NCBI RefSeq assembly: GCF_023701695.1
Contig: NZ_JAJOZC010000001.1
Location: 4,773,894 to 4,837,893, forward strand
DNA: 64,000 nucleotides
From: Streptomyces sp. RKAG290
GTDB taxonomy: Bacteria; Actinomycetota; Actinomycetes; Streptomycetales; Streptomycetaceae
Direction of reading: 5' to 3'
Position 1 is the first letter of the stretch, and every line of letters starts with the position of its first letter. Below the pieces are notes generated by a model that saw only the letters and a program-made list of their open reading frames with translations, made no database searches and was not told the origin of the DNA. This document shows, one piece after another, positions 25,476-34,376 of this stretch. The translations under genes and the position numbers were made by a program.

Positions 25476-26633
25476 CTACAGGCCCATGGACTTCGCGATG
25501 ATCGACTTCATGACCTCGCTGGTGCCGCCGTAGATGCGGTTGACCCGGTTGTCCGCGTACAGGCGGGCGATCGGGTACTCGTTCATGAAGCCGTAGCCGC
25601 CGTGCAGCTGGAGGCAGCGGTCGATCACGCGGTGCGCGACCTCGGTGCAGAACAGCTTGGCGGAGGCGGCCTCGGCGGCGGTCAGCTCACCGGCGTCCAG
25701 CGCCTCCAGCGCGCGGTCGGCGACGGCCTGGGCCGCGTCCACCTCGGCCTGGCAGGCGGCCAGTTCGAACTTGGTGTTCTGGAACGAGGCGACGGTCTTG
25801 CCGAAGACGGTGCGGTCCTGCACGTACTCCTTGGCGAACCGGACGGCGGCCGCGGCCTGCGCGTACGCGCCGAAGGCGATGCCCCAGCGCTCGGAGGCCA
25901 GGTTGGTGCCGAGGTAGCCGAAGCCCTTGTTCTCCTCGCCGAGCAGGTCCTCGACCGGGACCTTGACGTCGACGAACGCGAGCTCGGCGGTGTCGGAGGT
26001 GCGCAGGCCGAGCTTGTCGAGCTTGCGGCCCACGGAGTAGCCCGCGGACTTGGTGTCGACGGCGAAGAGGGAGATGCCGAAGCGGCGGTCGTCCTCGCGC
26101 GGGGCGGAGGTACGGGCGCAGACGATGACCCGGTCGGCGTGCACGCCGCCGGTGATGAAGGTCTTGGCGCCGTTGAGGACGTAGTGCGTGCCGTCCTCGG
26201 AGAGCTTGGCGCTGGTCTTCATGCCCGCGACGTCGGAGCCGGTGCCCGGCTCGGTCATCGCGAGGGCCCACATCTCCTCGCCGGTGGTGAACTTCGGCAG
26301 CCAGCGCTTCTTCTGCTCGTCGGTGGCGAGCATCTTGATGTAGGGCAGGCCCAGCAGGGTGTGTACGCCGGAGCCGCCGAAGGAGACGCCCGCGCGGGCG
26401 GTCTCCTCGTATATGACGGCCTCGTACTTGTGCGAGTCGATGCCCGCGCCGTCGTACTCCTCGTCGACCGTGATGCCGAAGACGCCCAGCTCGCCGAGCT
26501 TCTCGTAGAACTCGCGCGGCACCTGGCCGGCGGCGAACCACTCGTCGTACACGGGCACGACCTCGGCCGCGACGAAGGCGCGGATGGTCTCCCGGAACGC
26601 CTCGTGGTCCTCGTTGAATACCGTACGGCGCAC
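25476..26633 (-). CDS. Acyl-CoA dehydrogenase (long/medium chain type)
   Basis: 385 residues, full ACAD fold. Signatures: MTEPGTGSDVAGMKTSA (flavin loop), GAKTFITGG, and the C-terminal LHGGYGFMNEYPIARLYADNRVNRIYGGTSEVMK. ATG at 26631-26633. It is upstream of tesB with an 18-bp gap. It differs from the leucine-operon acdH and is more like fatty-acid FadE-type enzymes; the acyl chain is not determinable from sequence. Confidence 0.92.
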   Translation of the reverse strand: MRRTVFNEDHEAFRETIRAFVAAEVVPVYDEWFAAGQVPREFYEKLGELGVFGITVDEEYDGAGIDSHKYEAVIYEETARAGVSFGGSGVHTLLGLPYIKMLATDEQKKRWLPKFTTGEEMWALAMTEPGTGSDVAGMKTSAKLSEDGTHYVLNGAKTFITGGVHADRVIVCARTSAPREDDRRFGISLFAVDTKSAGYSVGRKLDKLGLRTSDTAELAFVDVKVPVEDLLGEENKGFGYLGTNLASERWGIAFGAYAQAAAAVRFAKEYVQDRTVFGKTVASFQNTKFELAACQAEVDAAQAVADRALEALDAGELTAAEAASAKLFCTEVAHRVIDRCLQLHGGYGFMNEYPIARLYADNRVNRIYGGTSEVMKSIIAKSMGL

Positions 26634-26771
26634 GGGGTGCCTCCTTGGTCGGCTGTGGTGGGTGCTGGTTTCACCGGGCGAGCATGGCTAAGCGCTTGCT
26701 CAGCCATGGTTAAAAGTTACCCGGCAGTCACCATCGCTGTCCAGGGTGATGCTCAGCACGCTGGGGGAGTG

Positions 26772-26889
26772 GGCCGCCACTCCCTGCCGGGCCGACAGGT
26801 GCGGGGTCATCCCTACGGGGTCATCCCCGCGGGGCGGACGGGTGCGGGGCCGCCACTCCGTGCCGGGTGACAGGTGCGATGTCACTCCT
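26772..26889. repeat. Diverged 42-bp direct repeat
   Basis: The segment 26772-26814 recurs in diverged form at 26848-26889 (shared GGCCGCCACTCC, TGCCGGG, GACAGGTGCG, TCA). Between them GGGGTCATCC is itself repeated. The second copy runs into the last codons of the PucR gene (stop at 26882), so the duplication may have arisen from that gene's 3' end. Confidence 0.6.
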
Positions 26890-28342
26890 GCCGGAGCGCC
26901 ACCCACAGTTCCGTCCGTACGTCCATGTCGTCCAGGTCCGCGTCCAGCAGGCTCGCGCAGCGAGCGATGCGCTGGCGGACGGTGTTGCGGTGGACCTGGA
27001 GGGCGGTGGCCGTACGGTCCCAGCTGCCGTGCAGGCTCAGCCAGCAGCGCAGGGTCTCGGCGAGGGGCTCGGTGAGCGGGGCCAGCAGGGTGCGGGCGTG
27101 CGCCTCGGCGGCCTCGCGCGGGATCAGGGCGGCCAGTCCGCGGCCGGTGTCGGCGCTGTGGTGGGCCAGCGGGGTGCGGGTCGCCTCCGCGCGGCCGAGA
27201 GCGCGCGACGCCTGGGCGTCGGCCACGTCCAGCGCGGTGATCGGGGCGGCGGCGGAGGCCCCGAGCGTCCAGCCGGGCTGCGGGGTGATCCGGTCGCCGC
27301 CGGGCACCAGGACCCGTACCGCGTCGCCGCCCCGGCCCGCGTCCACCAGCGCCGAGCCCAGGCCCGCGCCGAGCGCCCCGGCCGTGAGCGGGTCCACCGG
27401 GTCGCCGCCGCTGCGGCGCGCGTGCACCACCGTCCACTGCTCCGCGCCGCCCAGCAGCGGGGCGACGCCCACGGGGTCCGCGCCCAGCAGCAGCCGGACC
27501 AGTGCCGCCGAGCGGCCCGCGGCGTCGGCGCCCTGGTGCGGGGCGGCCAGCAAGGAGAGCAGGACGACCGCGATACCGGCCACGGTGTGGTCGCCCGGCT
27601 CACGCCGGTTCGTCGCCAGGGTCAGGACGAGCCCCTGCCCGCCGCCGAGCGCGTACGCGGAGAGATGGGTGGCGCCCAGGGTGTCGGTGGCCGAGGCGGG
27701 CGCGGGGCGTACGACAGGCGCGACGACACGGGCGAGCCGGGCGAGCGCGGCACGCACGTCGGGCGCCGGAGCCCGGCCCGTGGCGTGCAGCTCCTCGCCG
27801 TCGGCCGTGATCAGGACGGCCCGGCCCTCCAGCTGGACCGCCAGCTGATGCAGCACCGCCGGCACCGGATCGGTCCGCGCCGCCGCCGTTGCCAGGGCCT
27901 GCTGGGCGCGCGTCACCCGGCGCAGCTCACGGAGCCGGGCCTCGGCCATCAGCCGCCACACGGCACGGGCGATCGCCGTGAACGGGGTCTCGGGCGGCAC
28001 CTCCAGCAGCGGCAGCCCGTGCCGGTCGCACGCCGCGACCAGCTCCGCGGGCACCGTGTCGTGCACCGGCCGCACCCCGAACCCGAGCGCCGCCGCCCCC
28101 GCCTCCACCAGCCGGGCCACATAGGTGTCCGGGTCCGTGAGCAGCACCCCGGCGCTCAGCAGCAGCTCACCGCCCAGCAGGTACGGGTACGGGTCGGCCA
28201 TCTCCGAGGTGTGCACCCACAGCAGCTCCGCGTCGGCCGGACCCGCGATCCTGCGCAGCCCGAGCTCCTCCCGGGCCAGCAGCTCGGCCAGCGGGATGGG
28301 CGGGGTCGGCGGGGCTGTCGGCCCGGCGGCCAGGTCCGGCAT
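26882..28342 (-). CDS. PucR-family transcription regulator
   Basis: 486 residues. The N-terminal PucR domain (about 20-130; ELGLRRIAGPADAELLWVHTSE, GGELLLSAG) is followed by a GGDEF-like middle and a C-terminal PucR helix-turn-helix (LRCWLSLHGSWDRTATALQVHRNTV). ATG at 28340-28342 is chosen over an in-frame start 84 bp earlier, because the upstream part would overlap the conserved operator at 28343-28393. It is divergent from the sodium:solute symporter. The same operator precedes the ureohydrolase operon at 35.1 kb, so those genes are probable targets; the effector may be a nitrogen-rich metabolite. Confidence 0.9.
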   Translation of the reverse strand: MPDLAAGPTAPPTPPIPLAELLAREELGLRRIAGPADAELLWVHTSEMADPYPYLLGGELLLSAGVLLTDPDTYVARLVEAGAAALGFGVRPVHDTVPAELVAACDRHGLPLLEVPPETPFTAIARAVWRLMAEARLRELRRVTRAQQALATAAARTDPVPAVLHQLAVQLEGRAVLITADGEELHATGRAPAPDVRAALARLARVVAPVVRPAPASATDTLGATHLSAYALGGGQGLVLTLATNRREPGDHTVAGIAVVLLSLLAAPHQGADAAGRSAALVRLLLGADPVGVAPLLGGAEQWTVVHARRSGGDPVDPLTAGALGAGLGSALVDAGRGGDAVRVLVPGGDRITPQPGWTLGASAAAPITALDVADAQASRALGRAEATRTPLAHHSADTGRGLAALIPREAAEAHARTLLAPLTEPLAETLRCWLSLHGSWDRTATALQVHRNTVRQRIARCASLLDADLDDMDVRTELWVALRQE

Positions 28343-28393
28343 GGATGGTTCATCCGTTCGGCTCGTTGAGATTGGATGAAACGTACACTTCAG
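28343..28393. promoter_or_regulatory. Conserved inverted-repeat operator, copy 1 (pucR/symporter)
   Basis: GGATGGTTCATCC (28343-28355) is followed after 18 bp by GGATGAA (28374-28380) and then ACGTACACTTCAG. The same layout with the same 18-bp spacing occurs at 34961-35012. It lies directly between pucR and the symporter gene and is the best candidate PucR binding site. Confidence 0.7.
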
Positions 28394-28467
28394 CGTCGCT
28401 TCTCGGCCACCTACCGTCTTCACCACACCCGAACCCCGACCTTGTGAAGTGAGACGGAGGGAAGCCC

Positions 28468-29943
28468 ATGGCAGTCGACTACGCCGTGATCGTCGTCTAT
28501 CTGGCCGGCATGCTCGCCATGGGCTGGTGGGGCATGCGCCGCGCCAAGTCCAAGAGCGAATTCCTGGTGGCGGGCCGCCGGCTCGGCCCCTGGATGTACT
28601 CCGGCACCATGGCCGCCATCGTCCTCGGCGGCGCCTCGACCATCGGCGGCGTCGGCCTCGGCTACCAGTACGGACTCTCCGGCGCCTGGATGGTCTTCAC
28701 CATCGGCCTCGGCCTGCTGGCCCTGTCCGTCTTCTTCTCCGCCCGCATCGCGCGGCTGAAGGTCTACACCGTCTCCGAGATGCTCGACCTGCGCTACGGC
28801 GGCCGGGCCGGACTCATCTCGGGCATCGTCATGTGGGCGTACACGCTGATGCTCGCGGTCACCTCGACCATCGCGTACGCCACCATCTTCGACGTCCTCT
28901 TCGACATGAACCGGACCGTCGCGATCATCCTCGGCGGCACCATCGTCGTCGCGTACTCGACGCTCGGCGGCATGTGGTCGATCACGCTGACGGACATGGT
29001 CCAGTTCGTCGTGAAGACCATCGGCGTGCTGCTGCTCCTGCTCCCCATCGCGGTGATCAAGGCGGGCGGCTTCAGCGAGATGAAGGCCAATCTGCCCACC
29101 GAGTACTTCGACCCGCTGGGCATCGGCGGCGAGACGATCTTCACGTACGTCCTGATCTACACCTTCGGCATGCTGATCGGCCAGGACATCTGGCAGCGGG
29201 TGTTCACCGCCCGCAGCGACCGTGTGGCCCGCCTGGGCGGGACCGTCGCCGGCACGTACTGCCTGGTGTACGCGGTCGCGGGAGCGGTCATCGGCACCGC
29301 GGCCAAGGTCATGTACCCGAAGCTGCCCACCGCGGACGCCGCCTTCGCGACGATCGTCAAGGACGAACTCCCGGTCGGCGTACGCGGCCTGGTGCTGGCC
29401 GCCGCACTCGCCGCGGTGATGTCCACGTCCTCCGGCGCGCTGATCGCCTGCGCGACGGTGGCCAACAACGACATCTGGTCGCGGCTCAAGGGCGCGGTCA
29501 CACGTGGCGGGGACGACGCGGAACACGACGAGGTGAAGGGCAACCGCGCCTTCATCCTGATCATGGGCATCGCGGTGATCCTCATCGCCATCGCGCTCAA
29601 CAACGTCGTCGAGGCCCTGACCGTCGCGTACAACCTCCTCGTCGGCGGCCTGCTGGTACCGATCCTCGGCGGCCTCCTTTGGCGCCGCGGCACGGCGGCG
29701 GGTGCGCTGGCCGCGGTGGCGGTGGGCGGCATCGCGGTGATCGGCCTGATGGCGGGCTACGGAATCCTCGCGAACGAGCCGGTCTACTACGGCCTGCTGG
29801 CCTCGCTGGCGGTCTACGTCATCGTCTCGCTGGCCACGAAGCCCACGGACGCGGCGGTGCTGGCCGCCTGGCGCGAGCGCCTGGCCGGACGCGGCGCCGA
29901 GTCGGAGCCGGTGGAGCCGGCGGGGGAGCGGGTCGCGGGCTGA
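28468..29943 (+). CDS. Sodium:solute symporter (SSS family)
   Basis: 491 residues with about 13 membrane helices and a hydrophilic C-terminal tail. SSS motifs are visible: FLVAGRRLGPWMYSGTM and GGASTIGGVGLGYQYGLSGAW in helices 1-2, and AALAAVMSTSSGALIACATV (Na+-site serines) in helix 8. ATG 28468 follows GGAGGG. Divergent from pucR and under the shared operator. Substrate is not evident; a guanidino compound, polyamine or ureide would suit the regulator and the co-regulated ureohydrolase, but that is inference. Confidence 0.92.
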   Translation: MAVDYAVIVVYLAGMLAMGWWGMRRAKSKSEFLVAGRRLGPWMYSGTMAAIVLGGASTIGGVGLGYQYGLSGAWMVFTIGLGLLALSVFFSARIARLKVYTVSEMLDLRYGGRAGLISGIVMWAYTLMLAVTSTIAYATIFDVLFDMNRTVAIILGGTIVVAYSTLGGMWSITLTDMVQFVVKTIGVLLLLLPIAVIKAGGFSEMKANLPTEYFDPLGIGGETIFTYVLIYTFGMLIGQDIWQRVFTARSDRVARLGGTVAGTYCLVYAVAGAVIGTAAKVMYPKLPTADAAFATIVKDELPVGVRGLVLAAALAAVMSTSSGALIACATVANNDIWSRLKGAVTRGGDDAEHDEVKGNRAFILIMGIAVILIAIALNNVVEALTVAYNLLVGGLLVPILGGLLWRRGTAAGALAAVAVGGIAVIGLMAGYGILANEPVYYGLLASLAVYVIVSLATKPTDAAVLAAWRERLAGRGAESEPVEPAGERVAG

Positions 29944-30032
29944 CCGCCCGGCGCCGGGGGTTGTCAGTGCGGTGGTGCAGCATCCCTATCTGTAGCTGCA
30001 TCTGCATCGGAGGGTGAGGCACCACCGTGGGC

Positions 30033-30056
30033 CTGCCGCCTGCCGCCTGCCGCCTA
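30033..30056. repeat. Short 7-bp tandem repeat
   Basis: The unit GCCTGCC is repeated about three times and runs into the stop codon of the TMEM175-like gene. Probably replication slippage, with no clear function. Confidence 0.5.
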
Positions 30057-30719
30057 CTGTCCGCTCCCCGGTACGTCCCCGTCGTGCGGGGGAGCGTGGC
30101 GGGTGCGCAGGCGGGCGACGAGTGTTCCGCCGCGGCGGGCGGCCAGCGGCGCGAAGAACCACAGGATGTAGGCGTACGGCGATACCCAGGCGAGACCGAG
30201 GCTCAGGACGAACCAAAGGGCCACCGCCCACGACCCGTTGGCGTGCCCACGGACTTCCGCTTCGTCGCCGACGAGGAGACCGGCGTGGGCCGAGACCTCC
30301 TTGAGGGCGACCTCGCAGAAGAATATGGCGGCCATCGTGCCGGCGAAGAGGGTCTGCGCCATCGGATTGGTGATCGACGAACCGATGACGGCCGTGGGGA
30401 ACGGCAGGAACGCGACCAGCAGCAGGAACGGCGCATGCCAGAAGGCGAAGGCCTCCGACAGCACGCGGATCCGGTCCATCAACTGGTGGTGGCGGCGCCA
30501 CACCGACCAGAGCAGGACGAACGCCAACGCGAACGCCAGATAGGAGTTCCGCTGGTCCACCAGGAAACGGCCCAGCGCACCGGCTGTCCCGAGGTCCTCC
30601 TTGTCCGGGCGCTCCAGTTCCACGGCCAGCAGCGTCATGGCGATCGCGAAGATCGCGTCCGTGAAGAAGGCCAGTCTCTCGGGTGAGAGGCCGGGCTTCG
30701 GCCGCACATCCTCACTCAT
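30054..30719 (-). CDS. TMEM175-family potassium channel-like protein
   Basis: 221 residues, six membrane helices. Helix 1 carries the family pore motif RLAFFTDAIFAIAMTLLAVEL (F-S/T-D-A-x-F-A-I-A-x-T-L-L pattern); helix 4 begins at FLPFPTAVIGS, a second conserved block. Bacterial members are leak-type K+ channels without the classical selectivity filter. ATG at 30717-30719. No operon partner. It opens the accessory stretch between the two parts of the putative PucR regulon. Confidence 0.88.
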   Translation of the reverse strand: MSEDVRPKPGLSPERLAFFTDAIFAIAMTLLAVELERPDKEDLGTAGALGRFLVDQRNSYLAFALAFVLLWSVWRRHHQLMDRIRVLSEAFAFWHAPFLLLVAFLPFPTAVIGSSITNPMAQTLFAGTMAAIFFCEVALKEVSAHAGLLVGDEAEVRGHANGSWAVALWFVLSLGLAWVSPYAYILWFFAPLAARRGGTLVARLRTRHAPPHDGDVPGSGQ

Positions 30720-30898
30720 CCGAACTCCCGGAGATCAAGATCGTGAACCCGATCCTAGGGAGCGCCGGGCCATGAGCGCCTGAGCTCGCCGGAGCCCGCC
30801 CCAGCACAAGCCGAATGTCGGCAGCGGGGAGCCCCGTGGAGCCCCGGGGTCGCGAGTGCCGAAGGGCGCAGCGCCGGTGCTCGGGGGCGGTGCGCCGG

Positions 30899-31120
30899 TC
30901 AGCCGGCCAGCGTCCCGGCCTTGACCGCCTCGACGAACGAGGACCAGCCCGCGGCAGGGATGAGCAGGGCGGGGCCGCCGGGGGTCTTGGAATCGCGGAC
31001 GGGGACGGCGTGGGGGTGGTGGTCCTGGATTTCGAGACAGCTGTCCTTCTCGGGCCCGCTGTACGAAGACTTTCGCCATCCCGTGGGGCGGACGGAGTTT
31101 GATGTGGTGCGCTCAGTCAC
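30899..31120 (-). CDS. DUF397 protein
   Basis: 73 residues, one DUF397 domain: GWRKSSYSGPEKDSCLEI, then VPVRDSKTPGGPALLIP and WSSFVEAVKAGTLA. The GTG start at 31118-31120 overlaps the stop of the upstream XRE gene by 8 bp, so it is translationally coupled. In Streptomyces such proteins act with Scr1/WhiJ-type XRE regulators as toxin-antitoxin-like or developmental switches. Confidence 0.92.
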   Translation of the reverse strand: MTERTTSNSVRPTGWRKSSYSGPEKDSCLEIQDHHPHAVPVRDSKTPGGPALLIPAAGWSSFVEAVKAGTLAG

Positions 31121-31907
31121 GGTGTTCGTACTCCTTCGCGGCTGCCCTGAGAAGAGCAACCGACTCCGGTAGGGGCAGCGCATCGCTCAAGGCGAGAGCG
31201 TAAGCGCCCTGGATGCGCTCGACCAAGTGCGGCGAGTCATGCACCTTCGCCATGTGGACGCCTTCCGAATACGCCACCGGTGGCTGGTCCTCGAACCACA
31301 TCAGCGACACCATGCCCTGCAACAGCGGATAGATGCCCGATCCCAGAGGCAGGACGTGTACGCGGATTCGACCGTTCTCGGCTAGCCGCACCAGGTGCAT
31401 GATCTGCTCCGCCATGATGGCGGAGCTGCCTGCCACTCGCCGCAGAATCGACTCGTCCAGGAGCGCCCAGACCACTGGGAAGACCGGTCTGTCCAGGATT
31501 CCGGCGCGCTCCAGACGTGCGACGACGGCCTTGTCACGTTCCTCCTCGCTCAACGGAGGAAAGGCGACGCCCAGCACGGCATCCGCGTACTTCCGGGTCT
31601 GGAGGATCCCCGGCACGAAGGCGATGGCGAATTCACGAATGACCGTGGCCTGTTGTTCGAGCTGCCTGGCGGCCTCGAAGCGATCGGCAATGGACGAGTC
31701 GTCCCGGGGCAGAAAGCTGCTCAGCACATTTCCCGTGTTCAGAGCCATGTCCAGCCGTCGCGCGTCCTCCCTGGACGGCACGCGTCGCCCGCCCTCGATG
31801 TGCGAGATGTGCGACCGCGTCATGATCGCCGCATCCGCCAACTGCTGCTGCGTCAGCCCTGCCGTCTCGCGCTGGGCCTTCAACCACTCGCCGTAGGTAT
31901 TACTCAA
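31113..31907 (-). CDS. XRE regulator with DUF5753 (Scr1/WhiJ-like)
   Basis: 264 residues. N-terminal helix-turn-helix at 5-60 (LKAQRETAGLTQQQLADAA; MTRSHISHIEGGRRVPS) and a C-terminal DUF5753 ligand/partner domain (FVPGILQTRKYADAVLG; LPLGSGIYPLLQGMVSLM). ATG at 31905-31907. Overlaps its DUF397 partner by 8 bp. A small conserved gene diverges upstream. Streptomyces genomes carry many such cassettes; targets and any effector of this copy are unknown. Confidence 0.92.
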   Translation of the reverse strand: MSNTYGEWLKAQRETAGLTQQQLADAAIMTRSHISHIEGGRRVPSREDARRLDMALNTGNVLSSFLPRDDSSIADRFEAARQLEQQATVIREFAIAFVPGILQTRKYADAVLGVAFPPLSEEERDKAVVARLERAGILDRPVFPVVWALLDESILRRVAGSSAIMAEQIMHLVRLAENGRIRVHVLPLGSGIYPLLQGMVSLMWFEDQPPVAYSEGVHMAKVHDSPHLVERIQGAYALALSDALPLPESVALLRAAAKEYEHRD

Positions 31908-32020
31908 AGCCGACTCCCGTGCGACGAAGGCAGTGTCACTTCGTACCCCCTGGCGAGCCTAGCCGTGCCCCTCTCACTGTGTGAGTGGATCGCTACACAG
32001 CGACAACGAAAGGGTGCGCG

Positions 32021-32377
32021 ATGACGGAAGACCCAGGTGGCCGAGGCGGCAGTCGCCCGGAGACGCTGCGGCTGTTGCCGTGGTCGAGCCCGGAGGGGAA
32101 GGCCTGCTACGTCTCCGGAGACGGAACGGGATACGTATCGCGACTGGCCGACGAGATGGAGGCCGTGCAGCTGTCGATGTGTGTCGAGTTGCTCGGCCAC
32201 GCGGACGACATGATCACCGACCGGGACACCACCGGCGACCAACTCCGCTTTCTGGCAGCCCGCATGGCCGAGTCGCTACGAGATGTCCATCGGATCGCTC
32301 TCAGCCGGGGGTTGCGCCTCCTGGGACAGGACGGGGCGGCCTCGGACTGCGAGGAGCGGGAATCCATCGACCGCTGA
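32021..32377 (+). CDS. Small conserved protein beside XRE/DUF397 pair
   Basis: 118 residues, acidic and soluble (LRLLPWSSPEGKACYVSGD; GYVSRLADEMEAVQLSM; RFLAARMAESLRDVHRIAL). ATG 32021 follows AAAGG. Proteins of this look are frequent beside XRE/DUF397 cassettes in Streptomyces. No biochemical role known to me. Divergent from the XRE gene by 113 bp, so both promoters share this gap. Confidence 0.65.
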   Translation: MTEDPGGRGGSRPETLRLLPWSSPEGKACYVSGDGTGYVSRLADEMEAVQLSMCVELLGHADDMITDRDTTGDQLRFLAARMAESLRDVHRIALSRGLRLLGQDGAASDCEERESIDR

Positions 32378-32571
32378 ACTCGTTTTGCACTCGCCGGCAC
32401 TCCTCCTGAGGAACGCCGAGGCCCGCTTCCGCGTTCTCCGTGGGTAGCCGGTCGTCCAAAACCGGTTGAACTGCGCCGGGAAGGCAAACGCGGGGAATCA
32501 GCTATCTCTCGCCAGTTTCCGCAGCGATGCCAGGTCGAGGGTGCTGGGCCTGGTAGGCCCCAGGAACTTTT

Positions 32572-33483
32572 TCAGGTCGGACAGCGCTTCGGAGGGGTCA
32601 GGCCACGGTCATGCGCCGAGCGCAGGCGATCCAGCCAAAGGAGTCCGGACTGGTAGGTCTCATCGTCGCCGACATCCCGGGGCTCGAAGCTTGCCGCCTC
32701 CTCTGCGTCGGAGGCCCAGAGATACCCCAGCAGCCCGTGCTCACCGAGCACGGGCACGTACTGGACGTCGCCCTCCGCGGAGCGTTTGAAGCCGATGCCG
32801 TCAAAGCCGGGTGCGTGCGTGAACTCGCTGTACCGATAGGAGACTTCGAAGCTGGACCACACATCGGACGCTGTGCCGTCTTCCTGGAGGTAGCTGTCGA
32901 CACCGGTCTCGGTCGGCTTGCCGAAGTGAGTGGCTTCATCCGGGTCGGTTTCCGAGCGGAGCGCCTCGGAGAGATCCAGGAGGGCGGCGGACAACCGGGG
33001 GGCATTGGCTGCATGCACACTGGGCTGTGCGCGGCCTTTGAGGTCGTACGGCATCCAGGCATCGGAGAACGTCACAAGGTCAGTGCCCAAGTAGTCGAGA
33101 ATTACTGAGGTTCCGACCTGGAACACTCCATTTTCGCGGATTCCATAAGCGCCGTTAATGACGACAGTGGAATTCTTCGCATCTGCGTGCACGGCCCCGA
33201 TCTCTCCTGGGAGCAATGCTGCTTCGACCTGGCCGGCCAGTTGTTGCGCAACTCCCGGAGAGCTCGATTCAGTTTCCAGTACGAGATTCCCTTTGAACAG
33301 ATAGCTGTTCGGCTTCCCGGCCTCGTGCACAGATACGGAGACGTCGGGAACACCAACTGCAAGTTGATATCTCTCCAAGATGGCCCAGGCCGTCAATAGT
33401 TCGTGGAGGCACGCGGCGATCTTGTCTCCGTGCTGATCGTCGCGTCCCCACGTCCAGCGTGCTACAGGAGTGCTAGCAATCAC
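32572..33483 (-). CDS. Unknown-family protein, possible immunity factor; C-terminus frameshifted
   Basis: 303 residues as it reads, no membrane segments. The GTG at 33481-33483 follows GGAGGG. I do not recognise a named family; the region LGYLWASDAEEAASFEPRDVGDDETY..LLWLDRLRS near the end recurs in a broken paralogue just upstream. The frame closes early with PPKRCPT at 32572, but after one inserted base near plus-strand 32592-32598 it would continue as SEALSDLKKFLGPTRPST..LARDS to a stop at 32498. This is a well-formed tail that the truncated ending lacks. The next gene is a SUKH-4 immunity protein, so a toxin-immunity role is plausible but unproven. Confidence 0.6.
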   Translation of the reverse strand: MIASTPVARWTWGRDDQHGDKIAACLHELLTAWAILERYQLAVGVPDVSVSVHEAGKPNSYLFKGNLVLETESSSPGVAQQLAGQVEAALLPGEIGAVHADAKNSTVVINGAYGIRENGVFQVGTSVILDYLGTDLVTFSDAWMPYDLKGRAQPSVHAANAPRLSAALLDLSEALRSETDPDEATHFGKPTETGVDSYLQEDGTASDVWSSFEVSYRYSEFTHAPGFDGIGFKRSAEGDVQYVPVLGEHGLLGYLWASDAEEAASFEPRDVGDDETYQSGLLWLDRLRSAHDRGLTPPKRCPT

Positions 33484-33530
33484 AGCGTTCCCTCCGGCAT
33501 GAACGGAGCCAGCTGCGATGGAGGATACGA

Positions 33531-33652
33531 GTCCGCGATCGTCGCCGGAGCGCAGACGATCCAGCCAGGTGAGTGTGGATGTGTACGTCTCATTGTCGCC
33601 GACGTCCCGGGGCTCGAATCTTGCATCCCTCCTCTGTGTCAGAGGCCAAGGG
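33531..33652 (-). pseudogene. Degenerate C-terminal copy of the neighbouring unknown gene
   Basis: Minus-strand DNA here is about 80% identical by eye to the 3' part of the 32.6-33.5 kb gene. It reads LASDTEEG, then after a one-base shift ARFEPRDVGDNETY..LTWLDRLRSGDDRG. The rest of that paralogue is missing, and the frame runs straight into the start of the intact copy. It looks like the scar of a tandem duplication followed by deletion. Confidence 0.7.
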
Positions 33653-33818
33653 CGGGGCGGGCCCGTAGCCCTGCTCTATTCTGATGGGAACGCGGGCGTC
33701 GAGTGCCAAGCAGGCTTTCGCGAGCAGGGAAAGGCCACTCGACTGTAACAGTTCTTTGGGATAGAAGACCTCAATCAGACTTTTTTCTCCCAGGAATTGG
33801 TGAGAGTAGGATTCTCGC

Positions 33819-34376
33819 ATGAGCTGCCCGGTCACGCGTGAAAGCCTCTTCAGCACCTATGGCGCAAACGGTGTAAGATTCTTTCCTGAATATTCTCTAA
33901 ATCATCTGAATTCTACAACATCCACTTTCCTCAGTTCCGTCGGGTTGCCCAATGACCACGTCTTCGACTCCGGAATCACACTGCAGGCATTGGAGCGCTC
34001 CCCGTATGAGCTGGGCCCTCTCTTTGAGCTTGACAATCGGCACTGTCCGGTGGAATCGCAGGACTGGCAGGTTTTGGGTCATCTCCCCGCAGCGCTCGTC
34101 ACGATCGATCCTATTTCAGGGAAAGTTTACGTATTCCAGGAAAGTTCCGACGAGTATCAACTCATGCATCGTGACATCGCGTCGCTGGTGTACTGCCTGA
34201 CTGAATTCCGGAAGCTTGACGACGCATATAAGGCGGCCTATCCTGAGTCGCCGAATGTCGAGAATCTCGTCGAATCCTTTCGCCAGGAAGTGGATTCAAT
34301 CGACCCGACTCCCCTCAGTGACCCGGAGAGTGAGTGGAACCGCATGCTTGGCGAAGTGCTCGAAGAGATGTGGTGA
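33819..34376 (+). CDS. SUKH-4 family immunity protein
   Basis: 185 residues of the SUKH (SMI1/KNR4-like) superfamily, group 4: VRFFPEYSLNH, STTSTFLSSVGLPNDHVF, LGHLPAALVTIDPISGKVYVFQESSDEYQLMHRDIASLVYCL. Such proteins neutralise polymorphic toxins of contact-dependent or secreted systems. ATG 33819. The gene is clearly lower in GC than its surroundings and uses codons such as AGA, CTA and AAT that are rare in this genome, so it was probably acquired. No matching toxin gene is in the window, making this an orphan immunity gene. Confidence 0.85.
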   Translation: MSCPVTRESLFSTYGANGVRFFPEYSLNHLNSTTSTFLSSVGLPNDHVFDSGITLQALERSPYELGPLFELDNRHCPVESQDWQVLGHLPAALVTIDPISGKVYVFQESSDEYQLMHRDIASLVYCLTEFRKLDDAYKAAYPESPNVENLVESFRQEVDSIDPTPLSDPESEWNRMLGEVLEEMW

